A stretch of 6,570 nt of DNA from JBGPML01 sp041486955 (lineage in GTDB: Bacteria; Patescibacteriota; UBA1384; 2-12-FULL-50-11; DASWYB01): the NCBI GenBank assembly GCA_041486955.1, contig JBGPML010000048.1:1-6570 (forward strand). The letters run 5' to 3'. Of this stretch, positions 1 to 6,141 are shown one piece after another (position 1 is the stretch's first letter; each line of letters starts with the position of its first letter). Under the pieces are notes generated by a model. It searched no databases. It saw only the letters and a list, made by a program, of their open reading frames with translations, and was not told the origin of the DNA. Both the position numbers and the translations under genes were made by a program.

Positions 1-33
1 ACCTTCACGCTTGTGAAAGTGGGGTATTTTTTA
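1..33 (-). terminator. Probable terminator of the dcd-thyX operon, cut by the window edge
   Basis: Read on the minus strand just after the thyX stop codon, an A-run (overlapping the stop) and TACCCC lead into a hairpin. Its arms are ACTTTCAC and GTGAAGGT around a 4-base AAGC loop, pairing along 8 bp with one G-U wobble. The left arm is preceded by CCCC and an A-run, so a matching GGGG plus T-tract would be expected just outside the window. That would make a longer, possibly bidirectional terminator. The visible half-stem is direct observation; the missing distal part is inference. Confidence 0.5.
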
Positions 34-1686
34 ATAATCGCGTTCGAGACCTAATTGTTTTAACTTTTCTTCTTGCCGCTGCTCGGCTTTTAAGCGAGCC
101 ATTTCCCCGCCTTCCGACCAGTCAATCATCATCCCTTCCCCGATTGCCGGGTGGACTTTTTCAATAGCACGGGCCATTTCTTGGGCCACGAATCGATAGC
201 TCCAATGTCCTTGTTCAGTTGAGCGCAATTCACAGAGATGAAAGGCCTCCCTGGCATTCATACGCATGGTGAAACGAATAAAATAGCCGAATGGTACGAC
301 ATATTGGGCTTCGAAGGGGTGCTTTTTACGTAGCTTATCGAAAGCTGACTTTGCAGAATCCATGGCTTTGCGATATTCTTTTTCCGCTCCAATCGCATAG
401 ATATCTTCAGGAATAAAATAGCCCAGATCAGTGGTATAAGCTTGCCGCTGTTGAGTTAAAATACGATGCCGATGTAAGTCACGAAAAGCGCCAATATCGC
501 AAACAATATCAAAGGCATAATGAGTATGTTCGAACGCGCGTGATACTTTGTGCGTGCGGTGTTTACGATTGGTGTAGGCGCCTCGGATAATTGAGCGAAC
601 ATATTCCTTGGTTTCATGTGAGATAGTCTTTTGGATGGCGTCGAGCGGATGTGAACTGGATTCATAAAGCATCGCTGCCGCAACACGAGTCTCGCCATCT
701 TGGTCATATTGCATGAGTCGCACCCCTTGCGAAATGGCGCTGATTCCTTCAACCTCCGGTTGTTGTAAATCAAATTCGTATTCTCGACGCTGGCGTAAAT
801 AATCGACACTCTCCTGGCCACGCTCTGTTTCAATTCGACGCACAAAGGCCGGCAAGGTTTGACGTAGTTCATCTAATAGCTTATGCGCAATCGTGTGGGC
901 TTCTGGAAAAGGACTGGCCAACAGACATTGAATGAGATATTCATAAGCTCGACCATTACCGACAACCCCAAGGTTCGTCAGCGTTCCCATTGGCAGCAAG
1001 TAACGCAGCACATCGCAGGCTTGAGCCCGAAGAGCGGTATTATACGCCGTATCACTTTGGCCCTCTTTTTTGGGAAATCGGGTAGATAGATGGCGTTTGA
1101 GTGAATCGAGCAAAGTCGAATAGGTATCAAAAAGCAGATCCATTGCCTCGATATAGGTTTTACCCAAATTAGTAGTGAGGATCTTGGCTGGTCGGTGGTA
1201 ATTATACTCGCCCGACTGGTTTTTATCGTTGAATTGAACATAACGCGATGATTTCTCTAATGGGTTTAATCCGATCCGGCGATCCTCAACTAATTTCGCC
1301 ACGATATTACTGACACTTTCGATCGCCGTGTGAGTGACCCCTAACTCGGCCACGGAATCGTCACCATACTGAACCAATACTCGGCTATAAAAGGCTTCGG
1401 CTTTTTCTGGATCAACCAGGGGTTTCGACTGTTCACCGGCCATAAGCCCGACAATCTCACCACTCAACCGTTGAAACTCTTCGTCCCCTAAAAACTTTTT
1501 TAACAGAATTTCTCGTGCGGTTAACGGTGACCGACTATAGGCGGCGAAAATTGCTCCCATGACTACTTGAGGCAGATTTTTAAATCCATAGACATTACTA
1601 TCTAAATTCGTCACGAAATACGATAACAACTGCTGTTCGTCCTTGCTGATAACCGCGGTCACTTTCTTTTGTTCAGTACGGGGCAT
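31..1686 (-). CDS. thyX: Tandem two-domain ThyX-like (alternative thymidylate synthase-like) protein
   Basis: ThyX is the flavin-dependent thymidylate synthase that methylates dUMP to dTMP using methylene-tetrahydrofolate, FAD and NAD(P)H. Classical ThyX is about 220-250 residues and tetrameric; this protein has 551 residues and two ThyX-like halves. The N-half (about 40-285) has a GDDSVAEL segment (108-115), matching the family's GH-x-S-x-x-EH region. It then has DRR (135-137) and E144-x-S146-x-R148-Y149, matching the dUMP-binding end of the RHRx7S motif; its C-terminal arm is degenerate (NGR 244-246, no following L-R). The C-half (about 315-520) has FEH (385-387), a true RHR (406-408), FIRF (468-472), NAR (477-479) and ELR (486-488), but alanine replaces the RHRx7S serine. 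The ATG overlaps the dcd stop (TAATG), implying translational coupling and a joint role in dTMP synthesis. The family is clear; whether it is catalytically active, and how, is open. Confidence 0.85.
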   Translation of the reverse strand: MPRTEQKKVTAVISKDEQQLLSYFVTNLDSNVYGFKNLPQVVMGAIFAAYSRSPLTAREILLKKFLGDEEFQRLSGEIVGLMAGEQSKPLVDPEKAEAFYSRVLVQYGDDSVAELGVTHTAIESVSNIVAKLVEDRRIGLNPLEKSSRYVQFNDKNQSGEYNYHRPAKILTTNLGKTYIEAMDLLFDTYSTLLDSLKRHLSTRFPKKEGQSDTAYNTALRAQACDVLRYLLPMGTLTNLGVVGNGRAYEYLIQCLLASPFPEAHTIAHKLLDELRQTLPAFVRRIETERGQESVDYLRQRREYEFDLQQPEVEGISAISQGVRLMQYDQDGETRVAAAMLYESSSHPLDAIQKTISHETKEYVRSIIRGAYTNRKHRTHKVSRAFEHTHYAFDIVCDIGAFRDLHRHRILTQQRQAYTTDLGYFIPEDIYAIGAEKEYRKAMDSAKSAFDKLRKKHPFEAQYVVPFGYFIRFTMRMNAREAFHLCELRSTEQGHWSYRFVAQEMARAIEKVHPAIGEGMMIDWSEGGEMARLKAEQRQEEKLKQLGLERDY

Positions 1687-2495
1687 TAGATTTCCCCATT
1701 CAGCTTACGCACTTCGCGATCACGGTACATGCGAGGCAGCATCATTGATGGATGCCATTCTTGCATCATTTTCGGAATGTCTCGGGTTTCTTGGTATTTA
1801 CCAGAATCAGTATAAAGGGCACCTTTAATCGTGCCTTCAGTTTTAAAGAAGAGCAATTGAGCCATTCTGCGGCCAACGACTAGAGGAATCTGGTATTTTG
1901 AGGAATTATTAGTCACTTCCATGGTCCAACGGTTACAATAGCCAATATCACCTAATCCCGCGCATTTGCACACTTCCAGAAAATTACGTCCTGTACTCGA
2001 ACGAGCTTTCATCATCGTATCGATGGTGGTGTCACAGCCACCAATAAATTCAATCGTGTGGGCTAAAATGGTTTCACCCGGATCGAGAACAATAATATAA
2101 TCATCATCGCCAATATTTTCCAGCGGAAAATTGCGATTCTGCCGACGCCATTCTTTAGCCTGTACCGCTTCATAAAAATCGTCTTGCCCACCCCACACCC
2201 GGGCAACATCGGCTTTTGAATAAGGATTATAGAAAGACAGCCCATTAGCATCACGATTTTCACGGTAATAGTACATACCTAGCGTAACATCATACGAGCC
2301 GGTACCAAGATTTTCGCGATTGAAGGGTTCAATTAAAATGTTTCCTTGATCCCGCTCTCGGATGATAGCTTTATCGCTTAAAAACGAGAAAACGCCATTC
2401 GCCTCTTGCTTAACTAAATCAACCAGAATTTGATTGAGCTGATCGCCGGGATTTGTTGTTGTTGGGTTGATTGAATCGAACGGTTTTTCGGCCAT
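1686..2495 (-). CDS. dcd: dCTP deaminase / dUTPase-superfamily protein
   Basis: The likely role is hydrolytic deamination of dCTP to dUTP (or, if bifunctional, to dUMP), feeding the ThyX-like protein encoded next. Family signs include ILIEPF...GTGSYDVTLG (53-73), which matches the N-terminal strand of Dcd, and the nucleotide-binding ARSS (164-167). There is also an AGLGD stretch (179-183), WTMEV with E193 at the catalytic glutamate position, GRRMAQLLF (208-216) and the C-terminal GKYQ (232-235) typical of dCTP deaminases. AGxxD instead of the E. coli AHRID type resembles bifunctional DCD-DUT enzymes, so direct dUMP production is possible (inference). At 269 residues it exceeds the usual 180-205, with about 38 extra residues at the N-terminus and about 30 after GKYQ. 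The start is supported by AAAGGAG (2499-2505), unusually close to the ATG, with a second GAGGG just upstream. It shares one base with thyX. Confidence 0.87.
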   Translation of the reverse strand: MAEKPFDSINPTTTNPGDQLNQILVDLVKQEANGVFSFLSDKAIIRERDQGNILIEPFNRENLGTGSYDVTLGMYYYRENRDANGLSFYNPYSKADVARVWGGQDDFYEAVQAKEWRRQNRNFPLENIGDDDYIIVLDPGETILAHTIEFIGGCDTTIDTMMKARSSTGRNFLEVCKCAGLGDIGYCNRWTMEVTNNSSKYQIPLVVGRRMAQLLFFKTEGTIKGALYTDSGKYQETRDIPKMMQEWHPSMMLPRMYRDREVRKLNGEI

Positions 2496-2542
2496 GGTCT
2501 CCTTTCCCTCTCAGGCTCAACAAACCACAGTGGGCATAAAAA

Positions 2543-2582
2543 GTCAAAAACTTTTGTCTGCTGAGTCTTTTCAATTTTTGAC
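2543..2582. repeat. 8-bp inverted repeat in the divergent dcd/glyA intergenic region
   Basis: GTCAAAAA at 2543-2550 is matched exactly by its reverse complement TTTTTGAC at 2575-2582, with 24 bases between. A smaller AAAAGT/ACTTTT hairpin (2539-2555) overlaps the left arm. The repeat lies just upstream of the glyA -10 element, where an operator could act, but the arms are A/T-rich and may be chance. Confidence 0.25.
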
Positions 2583-2589
2583 CGAGTCG

Positions 2590-2598
2590 TGATATAGT
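2590..2598 (+). promoter_or_regulatory. Extended -10 promoter element for glyA
   Basis: TGATATAGT fits the extended -10 consensus TGnTATAAT with one mismatch. The -35 region is poor: 17 bases upstream gives TTCAAT (3/6 to TTGACA), which is acceptable for an extended -10 promoter. Transcription would begin near 2604-2606. That leaves a leader of about 12 bases before the ATG at 2617 and excludes the upstream in-frame TTG at 2599 as a start. Confidence 0.5.
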
Positions 2599-2616
2599 TT
2601 GAGTGGTTTTAATTCT

Positions 2617-3831
2617 ATGAGCTTACATTCCAAGATTTCTAAATTAATCGATAAAGAATTAGTCCGTCAGCAGGGTTGCTTTACGCTAATTCCCAGCGAA
2701 AATTACGTTTCTGCCGCAGTCCAGCAGGCCCAAGCCAGCTGTTTTACCAACAAATATGCTGAAGGCTATCCTGGGAAACGCTATTATGGCGGAACAGAAA
2801 ACGCCGATCTATTGGAAACACTCTGTCAGACAATGGCTCAAAAGGTTTTTCACACTGATTATTTGGTCAATGTGCAACCATATTCCGGCTCTCCGGCCAA
2901 CGTCGAGGCCTATTTTGCCTTATTGAATCAAGGTGACACGATTATGGGCTTAAATCTACCAGCCGGTGGACATCTAACCCACGGTCATAAAGTAAATATT
3001 ACGGCCAAAGCATTTAATTCCGTCAGTTATGACGTTGACCCGAAAACACATTTAATTAATTACGACGATCTGGAAGCACTCGCTAAAGAACATAAACCTA
3101 AATTGATTATTGCCGGAGCAACCGCTTATGCCCGAATAATTGATTTTGAAAAGTTTGCCGCCATTGCAAAAAAGGTTGGGGCCTATTTATTAGCTGATAT
3201 TTCTCATATTAGCGGATTAGTCGCCACCGGTTTACATCCATCTCCATTTGGTGTCGCTGATGTGGTGACCACAACAACCCATAAAATGCTCCGTGGACCG
3301 AGAGGTGCCCTAATTTTCGCACAAAATGAAGAGCTCGCCACAAAAATCAATAAAATGGTCTTTCCCGGCATGCAGGGTGGACCACACTTGCATACGATCG
3401 CGGCTATTACTCAATGTTTATTCGAAGCAGATTCAAGTGATTATAAGAAATACTGTAAACAAATTATTACCAATGCCCAGGTAATGGTAGAGACTCTTAA
3501 ATCTCAAGGCTTTACTGTGGTGACAGATGGAACCGATAACCATCTCTGGTTATTAGACCTACGCAATAAAAATATTACGGGAGCCGAAGCTCAGGAACTG
3601 TTAGAAAAGGCTGGAATTGTCGCCAATAAAAATACCATTCCGCACGATCCGGCCAGTCCGTTTAAACCATCGGGGATTCGCATGGGGACACCAGCGATTA
3701 CAACCCGCGGGATTACAACATCTGAAGCGAAAGAAATGGCGGAGATTATTGCCGACATTCTCGAAAACAAACGAGCCAATGTAAAACGAATCAAAGAATT
3801 GGCTGAATTATTCCCAATTCCGACTCAATAA
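2617..3831 (+). CDS. glyA: Serine hydroxymethyltransferase
   Basis: This PLP enzyme interconverts serine plus tetrahydrofolate with glycine plus 5,10-methylenetetrahydrofolate in the cytoplasm. Family landmarks run end to end. They are IPSENY near the N-terminus, YAEGYPGKRYYGG, VQPYSGSPAN, GGHLTHGHKVN, the PLP-site D-x-x-H in ADISHISGLVA, TTTTHKMLRGPRG with the Schiff-base lysine at residue 223, FPGMQGGP, TDNHL, NKNTIPHDP and SGIRMGTPA with the carboxylate-binding arginine. The length of 404 residues fits bacterial GlyA (about 410-420), so the gene looks intact and active. The frame stays open to a TTG at 2599, but the ATG at 2617 is preferred because the predicted transcript starts downstream of the TTG and the family needs no extra N-terminal residues. 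No good SD site is visible. It is divergent from dcd-thyX and makes the one-carbon donor ThyX would use. Confidence 0.96.
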   Translation: MSLHSKISKLIDKELVRQQGCFTLIPSENYVSAAVQQAQASCFTNKYAEGYPGKRYYGGTENADLLETLCQTMAQKVFHTDYLVNVQPYSGSPANVEAYFALLNQGDTIMGLNLPAGGHLTHGHKVNITAKAFNSVSYDVDPKTHLINYDDLEALAKEHKPKLIIAGATAYARIIDFEKFAAIAKKVGAYLLADISHISGLVATGLHPSPFGVADVVTTTTHKMLRGPRGALIFAQNEELATKINKMVFPGMQGGPHLHTIAAITQCLFEADSSDYKKYCKQIITNAQVMVETLKSQGFTVVTDGTDNHLWLLDLRNKNITGAEAQELLEKAGIVANKNTIPHDPASPFKPSGIRMGTPAITTRGITTSEAKEMAEIIADILENKRANVKRIKELAELFPIPTQ

Positions 3832-3845
3832 ATTCTGAGGTTCTA

Positions 3846-3874
3846 TTGTCGCAATTTTAGGTTTATGGTATCAT
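3846..3874 (+). promoter_or_regulatory. Promoter of the DUF218-like gene
   Basis: A -35 TTGTCG (3846-3851) and a -10 TATCAT (3869-3874) are separated by exactly 17 bases, and TGG directly before the -10 makes it an extended -10. The start point is predicted near 3881, giving a leader of about 33 bases that contains the SD. It lies wholly in the 82-base gap after glyA, where no convincing terminator is seen. Confidence 0.65.
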
Positions 3875-3899
3875 TCGACTGCAACTCTCGTAGGAAAAT

Positions 3900-3907
3900 A
3901 AGGAGGG
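3900..3907 (+). promoter_or_regulatory. Strong ribosome binding site fixing a GTG start
   Basis: AAGGAGGG is a near-perfect anti-SD match, ending 6 bases before the GTG at 3914. It decides the start, since the next in-frame ATG is inside the conserved first beta strand. Confidence 0.8.
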
Positions 3908-3913
3908 ACGAGC

Positions 3914-4474
3914 GTGAGGAAGATCTGTGTCATTATGGTGCCGGGAGGAGAAGTTTTTCCAAAGAATTCTCTCGAAGGCACGAATACCGCCAACCGGATT
4001 AACACGGCTGTTGCATTGGCCAGACAAAAAGAAAAAGAAGGCTATGAAGTCTGGCTGCCAGTTTCGGGCGGGTTAGATCACCCCGGACAGACGATCGCTA
4101 CCGGTGTTCTGATGTCGCGTTTCGCTTCGTACGGTGTCGCGGGAACCAGAATCCACGGACTGAGTGGAGTCAAAGCCATGCATACGTACGGCAACGTCTT
4201 TGAGTTTATGTGGCTGATGTGGAAAAATAGTATCTTCTGGGGAAGCGAGAAATACGTGGTGTCAGAATATCACCACTGCCGTCGAATTCGCTTGTCGTTC
4301 CTCAACCTCTTCTTAACTCCGGTTCAAATCCACGCAACGAAAGATGTTCTCTCTCCAAAAAAACGCAAAGTGGAACGATTTCACTACTTCATCCACTTTT
4401 GGTCATGGCTTGGATGGGGCGCCGCGATGGTTATGGAGGGATATCGGTCTCTGCAGCGACGTTTAGCCTCCTGA
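3914..4474 (+). CDS. DUF218 / YdcF-SanA-like domain protein
   Basis: This looks like a small DUF218-type protein. Family-like landmarks in order are ICVIMVPGGE (4-13), an Asn/Arg-rich TNTANRINTAV (23-33), WLPVSGG (47-53), an S-x-x-A-M-x-T-x-x-N segment (84-94) and the characteristic YVVSEYHHCRR (114-124). The function of most DUF218 proteins is unknown; SanA/ElyC-type members act at the cell envelope. Unlike those, this one has no N-terminal membrane anchor, because the first core strand starts at residue 4. The C-terminus is rich in aromatics and hydrophobics (156-174, HYFIHFWSWLGWGAAMVM) and could pack on or insert into the membrane. Its 186 residues match the core domain alone. It starts with GTG behind a strong SD, has its own promoter and an intrinsic terminator, and so is probably monocistronic. 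The family assignment is fairly secure; substrate and role are unknown. Confidence 0.75.
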   Translation: MRKICVIMVPGGEVFPKNSLEGTNTANRINTAVALARQKEKEGYEVWLPVSGGLDHPGQTIATGVLMSRFASYGVAGTRIHGLSGVKAMHTYGNVFEFMWLMWKNSIFWGSEKYVVSEYHHCRRIRLSFLNLFLTPVQIHATKDVLSPKKRKVERFHYFIHFWSWLGWGAAMVMEGYRSLQRRLAS

Positions 4475-4478
4475 GGAT

Positions 4479-5456
4479 CTACAACTCCAACCCAATGAGC
4501 TCGGACGACGCTTCCGAGCTCATTTTTTTAAAGGCCCGTTCGCATAATTTTAAAACCTTCTGTTTTTTATGATCAAAAAAGCCTCGTTCAGCTAAAATTT
4601 TCACCCCTTCAATCACTCCCCCGCCTGTTTGATATCCACCATTGGCATGCTTTACCCAAGCTGGGAGCGATGTAACAATGCCGCGATGTCGTAATACGGG
4701 AGCAATCACTCGTGCTTCATCCGACTCAGAAAAAGTCACGCCTAATACTCCTGTTGCCGTCATAGCCGGAACATCATTTGAACCGTCACCGAACATGGCA
4801 ATCCGGATATTGGGGACATCCGGCCAAATTGTATCAACCATATCAGGCAAGGTTGATTTATCGATTGGTTTTTCATTATGAATCCGCACCACATCAACCG
4901 CCCCATCACCGTGAGGCTGCAAGACGTGAAGTTTTAGGTGGTGGTCAGCAATCAGATTACGCAAATGAAGATAGAGCGTCATTCGATCTATGCCCCCTTT
5001 AAACGTCCAACGATGCGACACCCATTCAGGTTCACTAAAAAGACATAACACTGTGTCGTGGTATTCATCTTCTTCGACGACAACTTCGTAACTTGCACCA
5101 TCGAGCTGGATTTCTTTAACACCCTCATCATGCGGGCTCAATCCAAGGAGAGCGCGTAGCATGACCAGATCTTCGCTTCCTCCACCGAATACAACTCGTT
5201 CGCTGCCAAGAGCTTGGTAGGCAGCTCCGTTGCTGGCGATAATATAACGCCCGCCGAACCTGGCCGCATTGGCCGATAGAACATGGAATGGCTTACCCGA
5301 GTTTAATATAACCTCAATCCCACTTATCTGCTGGAGTTCGCGGAGCAGCGTTTCATAAATCCCGAAGATGCCATAAATCGAGTAATCAGGACCGGTTAAG
5401 GTTCCATCAATATCAAACGATAAAATATACAACGTGGAATCGGAGGGGGTAAACAT
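4479..5456 (-). CDS. HAD-superfamily (Cof/IIB-type) hydrolase
   Basis: This is a predicted Mg-dependent phosphatase. All four HAD motifs are visible. Motif I is FDIDGTLT with nucleophile D15 and acid/base D17, motif II is LNSGKP with S53, motif III is probably K200 in PIDKS (K196 is an alternative), and motif IV is GDGSNDVPAM (223-232) with D224 and D228. The roughly 130-residue cap between motifs II and III marks the type IIB (Cof-like) group, which includes sugar phosphatases, phosphoglycolate phosphatases and sucrose-phosphate phosphatases. The substrate cannot be read from sequence. At 325 residues it is longer than the usual 230-290, with a Lys-rich tail after about 290. No SD precedes the ATG. 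It converges with the DUF218-like gene (4-base gap) and diverges from the hotdog gene. Its last codons contain the other gene's terminator hairpin, so that stem encodes part of the tail SSEASSELIG. Confidence 0.9.
   Translation of the reverse strand: MFTPSDSTLYILSFDIDGTLTGPDYSIYGIFGIYETLLRELQQISGIEVILNSGKPFHVLSANAARFGGRYIIASNGAAYQALGSERVVFGGGSEDLVMLRALLGLSPHDEGVKEIQLDGASYEVVVEEDEYHDTVLCLFSEPEWVSHRWTFKGGIDRMTLYLHLRNLIADHHLKLHVLQPHGDGAVDVVRIHNEKPIDKSTLPDMVDTIWPDVPNIRIAMFGDGSNDVPAMTATGVLGVTFSESDEARVIAPVLRHRGIVTSLPAWVKHANGGYQTGGGVIEGVKILAERGFFDHKKQKVLKLCERAFKKMSSEASSELIGLEL
4494..4529 (+). terminator. Intrinsic terminator of the DUF218-like gene, inside the HAD coding sequence
   Basis: AATGAGCTCGGA (4494-4505) pairs perfectly over 12 bp with TCCGAGCTCATT (4513-4524) around a 7-base loop. 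It is followed by a T-run (4523-4529) on the plus strand, 19 bases after the TGA. On the minus strand the same stem has no T-run after it, so it should terminate only plus-strand transcription. It overlaps codons near the 3' end of the HAD gene. Confidence 0.9.
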
Positions 5457-5519
5457 GACAGGCTCATTCTAACCAATTTGAGGCATAAAGAAAAGTGTAT
5501 AAATTACATACTGACTTCC

Positions 5520-5548
5520 TTTACAGCGCTTGGCGATTCAGCTATACT
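5520..5548 (+). promoter_or_regulatory. Strong sigma70-type promoter of the hotdog gene
   Basis: TTTACA (5520-5525, 5/6) and TATACT (5543-5548, 5/6) are spaced by exactly 17 bases. Transcription should start near 5555, leaving a leader of about 39 bases. This lies inside the 5' extension of the open frame (from 5495), so it argues for the later ATG at 5594. Confidence 0.75.
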
Positions 5549-5580
5549 ATATCCGATCATCGGACTCATGTTACGAAAGA

Positions 5581-5588
5581 AAAGGAGG
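5581..5588 (+). promoter_or_regulatory. Strong ribosome binding site for the hotdog gene
   Basis: AAAGGAGG lies 5 bases before the ATG at 5594. It selects that start over the upstream in-frame ATG at 5495, whose 33 extra codons have no SD and would cover the promoter. Confidence 0.8.
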
Positions 5589-5593
5589 AACAC

Positions 5594-6082
5594 ATGGCCG
5601 TTCAAGAAAGAGAATTGGTCCTCGATCGTGACGCGATGGAACGAACTCTGCCGTACGACGATCCGCGAGCCATCTATGTTGATGAGGTTCGAATTGCCGC
5701 TCGAGACCAGGCAATTGGCTCTCGACGAATCACCGAGGATGACTGTCGGGGCCATTTCGGCATCGTCCCTGGCTATCTTCTCCAAGAAATGGCTCACCAA
5801 GTCGGGGCTTGCCTGCTCCTATCACAAAATCAGTATCAAGACTGTGTCACCATGGTAACGAGCGGTCAGTATGAGATTTTCTCTCGAGCTACCGTGGATG
5901 AAACGGTGGTTATTAGTACCACCCTTGATGGTGCGCTTCGGAAACGCGGGTTCCAAGGCGACGCGCGCGGTACTATTCATCTAGGCTCGCCGACAGGGAT
6001 AGAAGTTATGCGACTTCAGTTTTCCTTTCGATTGATGCCCCGTGATGTGTTCGCTCGACTTAATCGCTCGAAAACGACATAA
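5594..6082 (+). CDS. Standalone FabZ/FabA-like hotdog-fold protein
   Basis: The 162-residue product resembles 3-hydroxyacyl-ACP dehydratases of the FabZ/FabA hotdog fold, which dehydrate hydroxyacyl thioesters in fatty-acid synthesis. The N-terminal AIYVDEVRIA (26-35) matches the family's FLLVDRV strand. It is followed by GSRRITEDDCRGHFGIVPG (42-60) and LLQEMAHQVGACLLL (62-76), which match the FabZ catalytic-histidine turn and the central helix. H54 and E65 sit at the places of the catalytic His and acidic residue, but they are 11 apart rather than about 14 because the PGxPVMPG loop is shortened to GIVPG. Later strands (88-97, 104-110, 124-131, 137-147) complete a hotdog pattern. No other fatty-acid genes are adjacent. 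The ATG at 5594 is chosen for its SD and promoter. Fold confidence is good; the reaction is uncertain, and a thioesterase or a non-catalytic binding role is possible. Confidence 0.75.
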   Translation: MAVQERELVLDRDAMERTLPYDDPRAIYVDEVRIAARDQAIGSRRITEDDCRGHFGIVPGYLLQEMAHQVGACLLLSQNQYQDCVTMVTSGQYEIFSRATVDETVVISTTLDGALRKRGFQGDARGTIHLGSPTGIEVMRLQFSFRLMPRDVFARLNRSKTT

Positions 6083-6111
6083 ATGGTTCATAGTCTGTCG
6101 TGCTTCTCCCC

Positions 6112-6140
6112 AGAGACCAGGTTCCTACCTGGTCTCTTTT
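6112..6140 (+). terminator. Intrinsic terminator of the hotdog gene
   Basis: AGAGACCAGG (6112-6121) and CCTGGTCTCT (6128-6137) form a perfect 10-bp stem with a 6-base loop. The stem is followed by TTTTCTTGT, a short and interrupted U-tract, 29 bases after the stop codon. Its distal side abuts the thrS -35 element. Confidence 0.85.
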
Positions 6141-6141
6141 C

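Noticed and set aside
456..1241. Open frames inside thyX in other frames (for example 456-872 and 978-1241 on the minus strand, 883-1089 on the plus strand)
   Set aside because: They lie wholly inside a well-supported gene, encode low-complexity or motif-free sequence, and lack start signals.
2496..2570. TTGACT on the minus strand as a -35 for dcd
   Set aside because: It matches 5/6, but no acceptable -10 lies 16-19 bases downstream, so no dcd promoter is called.
2599..2616. TTG start for glyA
   Set aside because: It overlaps the last base of the -10 element region and lies upstream of the predicted transcript start; the family does not need the extra six residues.
3826..3848. Weak CAATA...TATTG hairpin after glyA considered as a terminator
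   Set aside because: Only 5 A/T-rich base pairs with a long loop and no T-run; read-through into the next gene remains possible.
4642..5002. Plus-strand open frames antisense to the HAD gene
   Set aside because: They are antisense shadows of a gene with all four HAD motifs; no SD or family match is seen.
5495..5593. N-terminal extension of the hotdog protein by 33 residues
   Set aside because: It covers a consensus promoter, has no SD at its ATG, and its residues do not match the family; the ATG at 5594 has an excellent SD.
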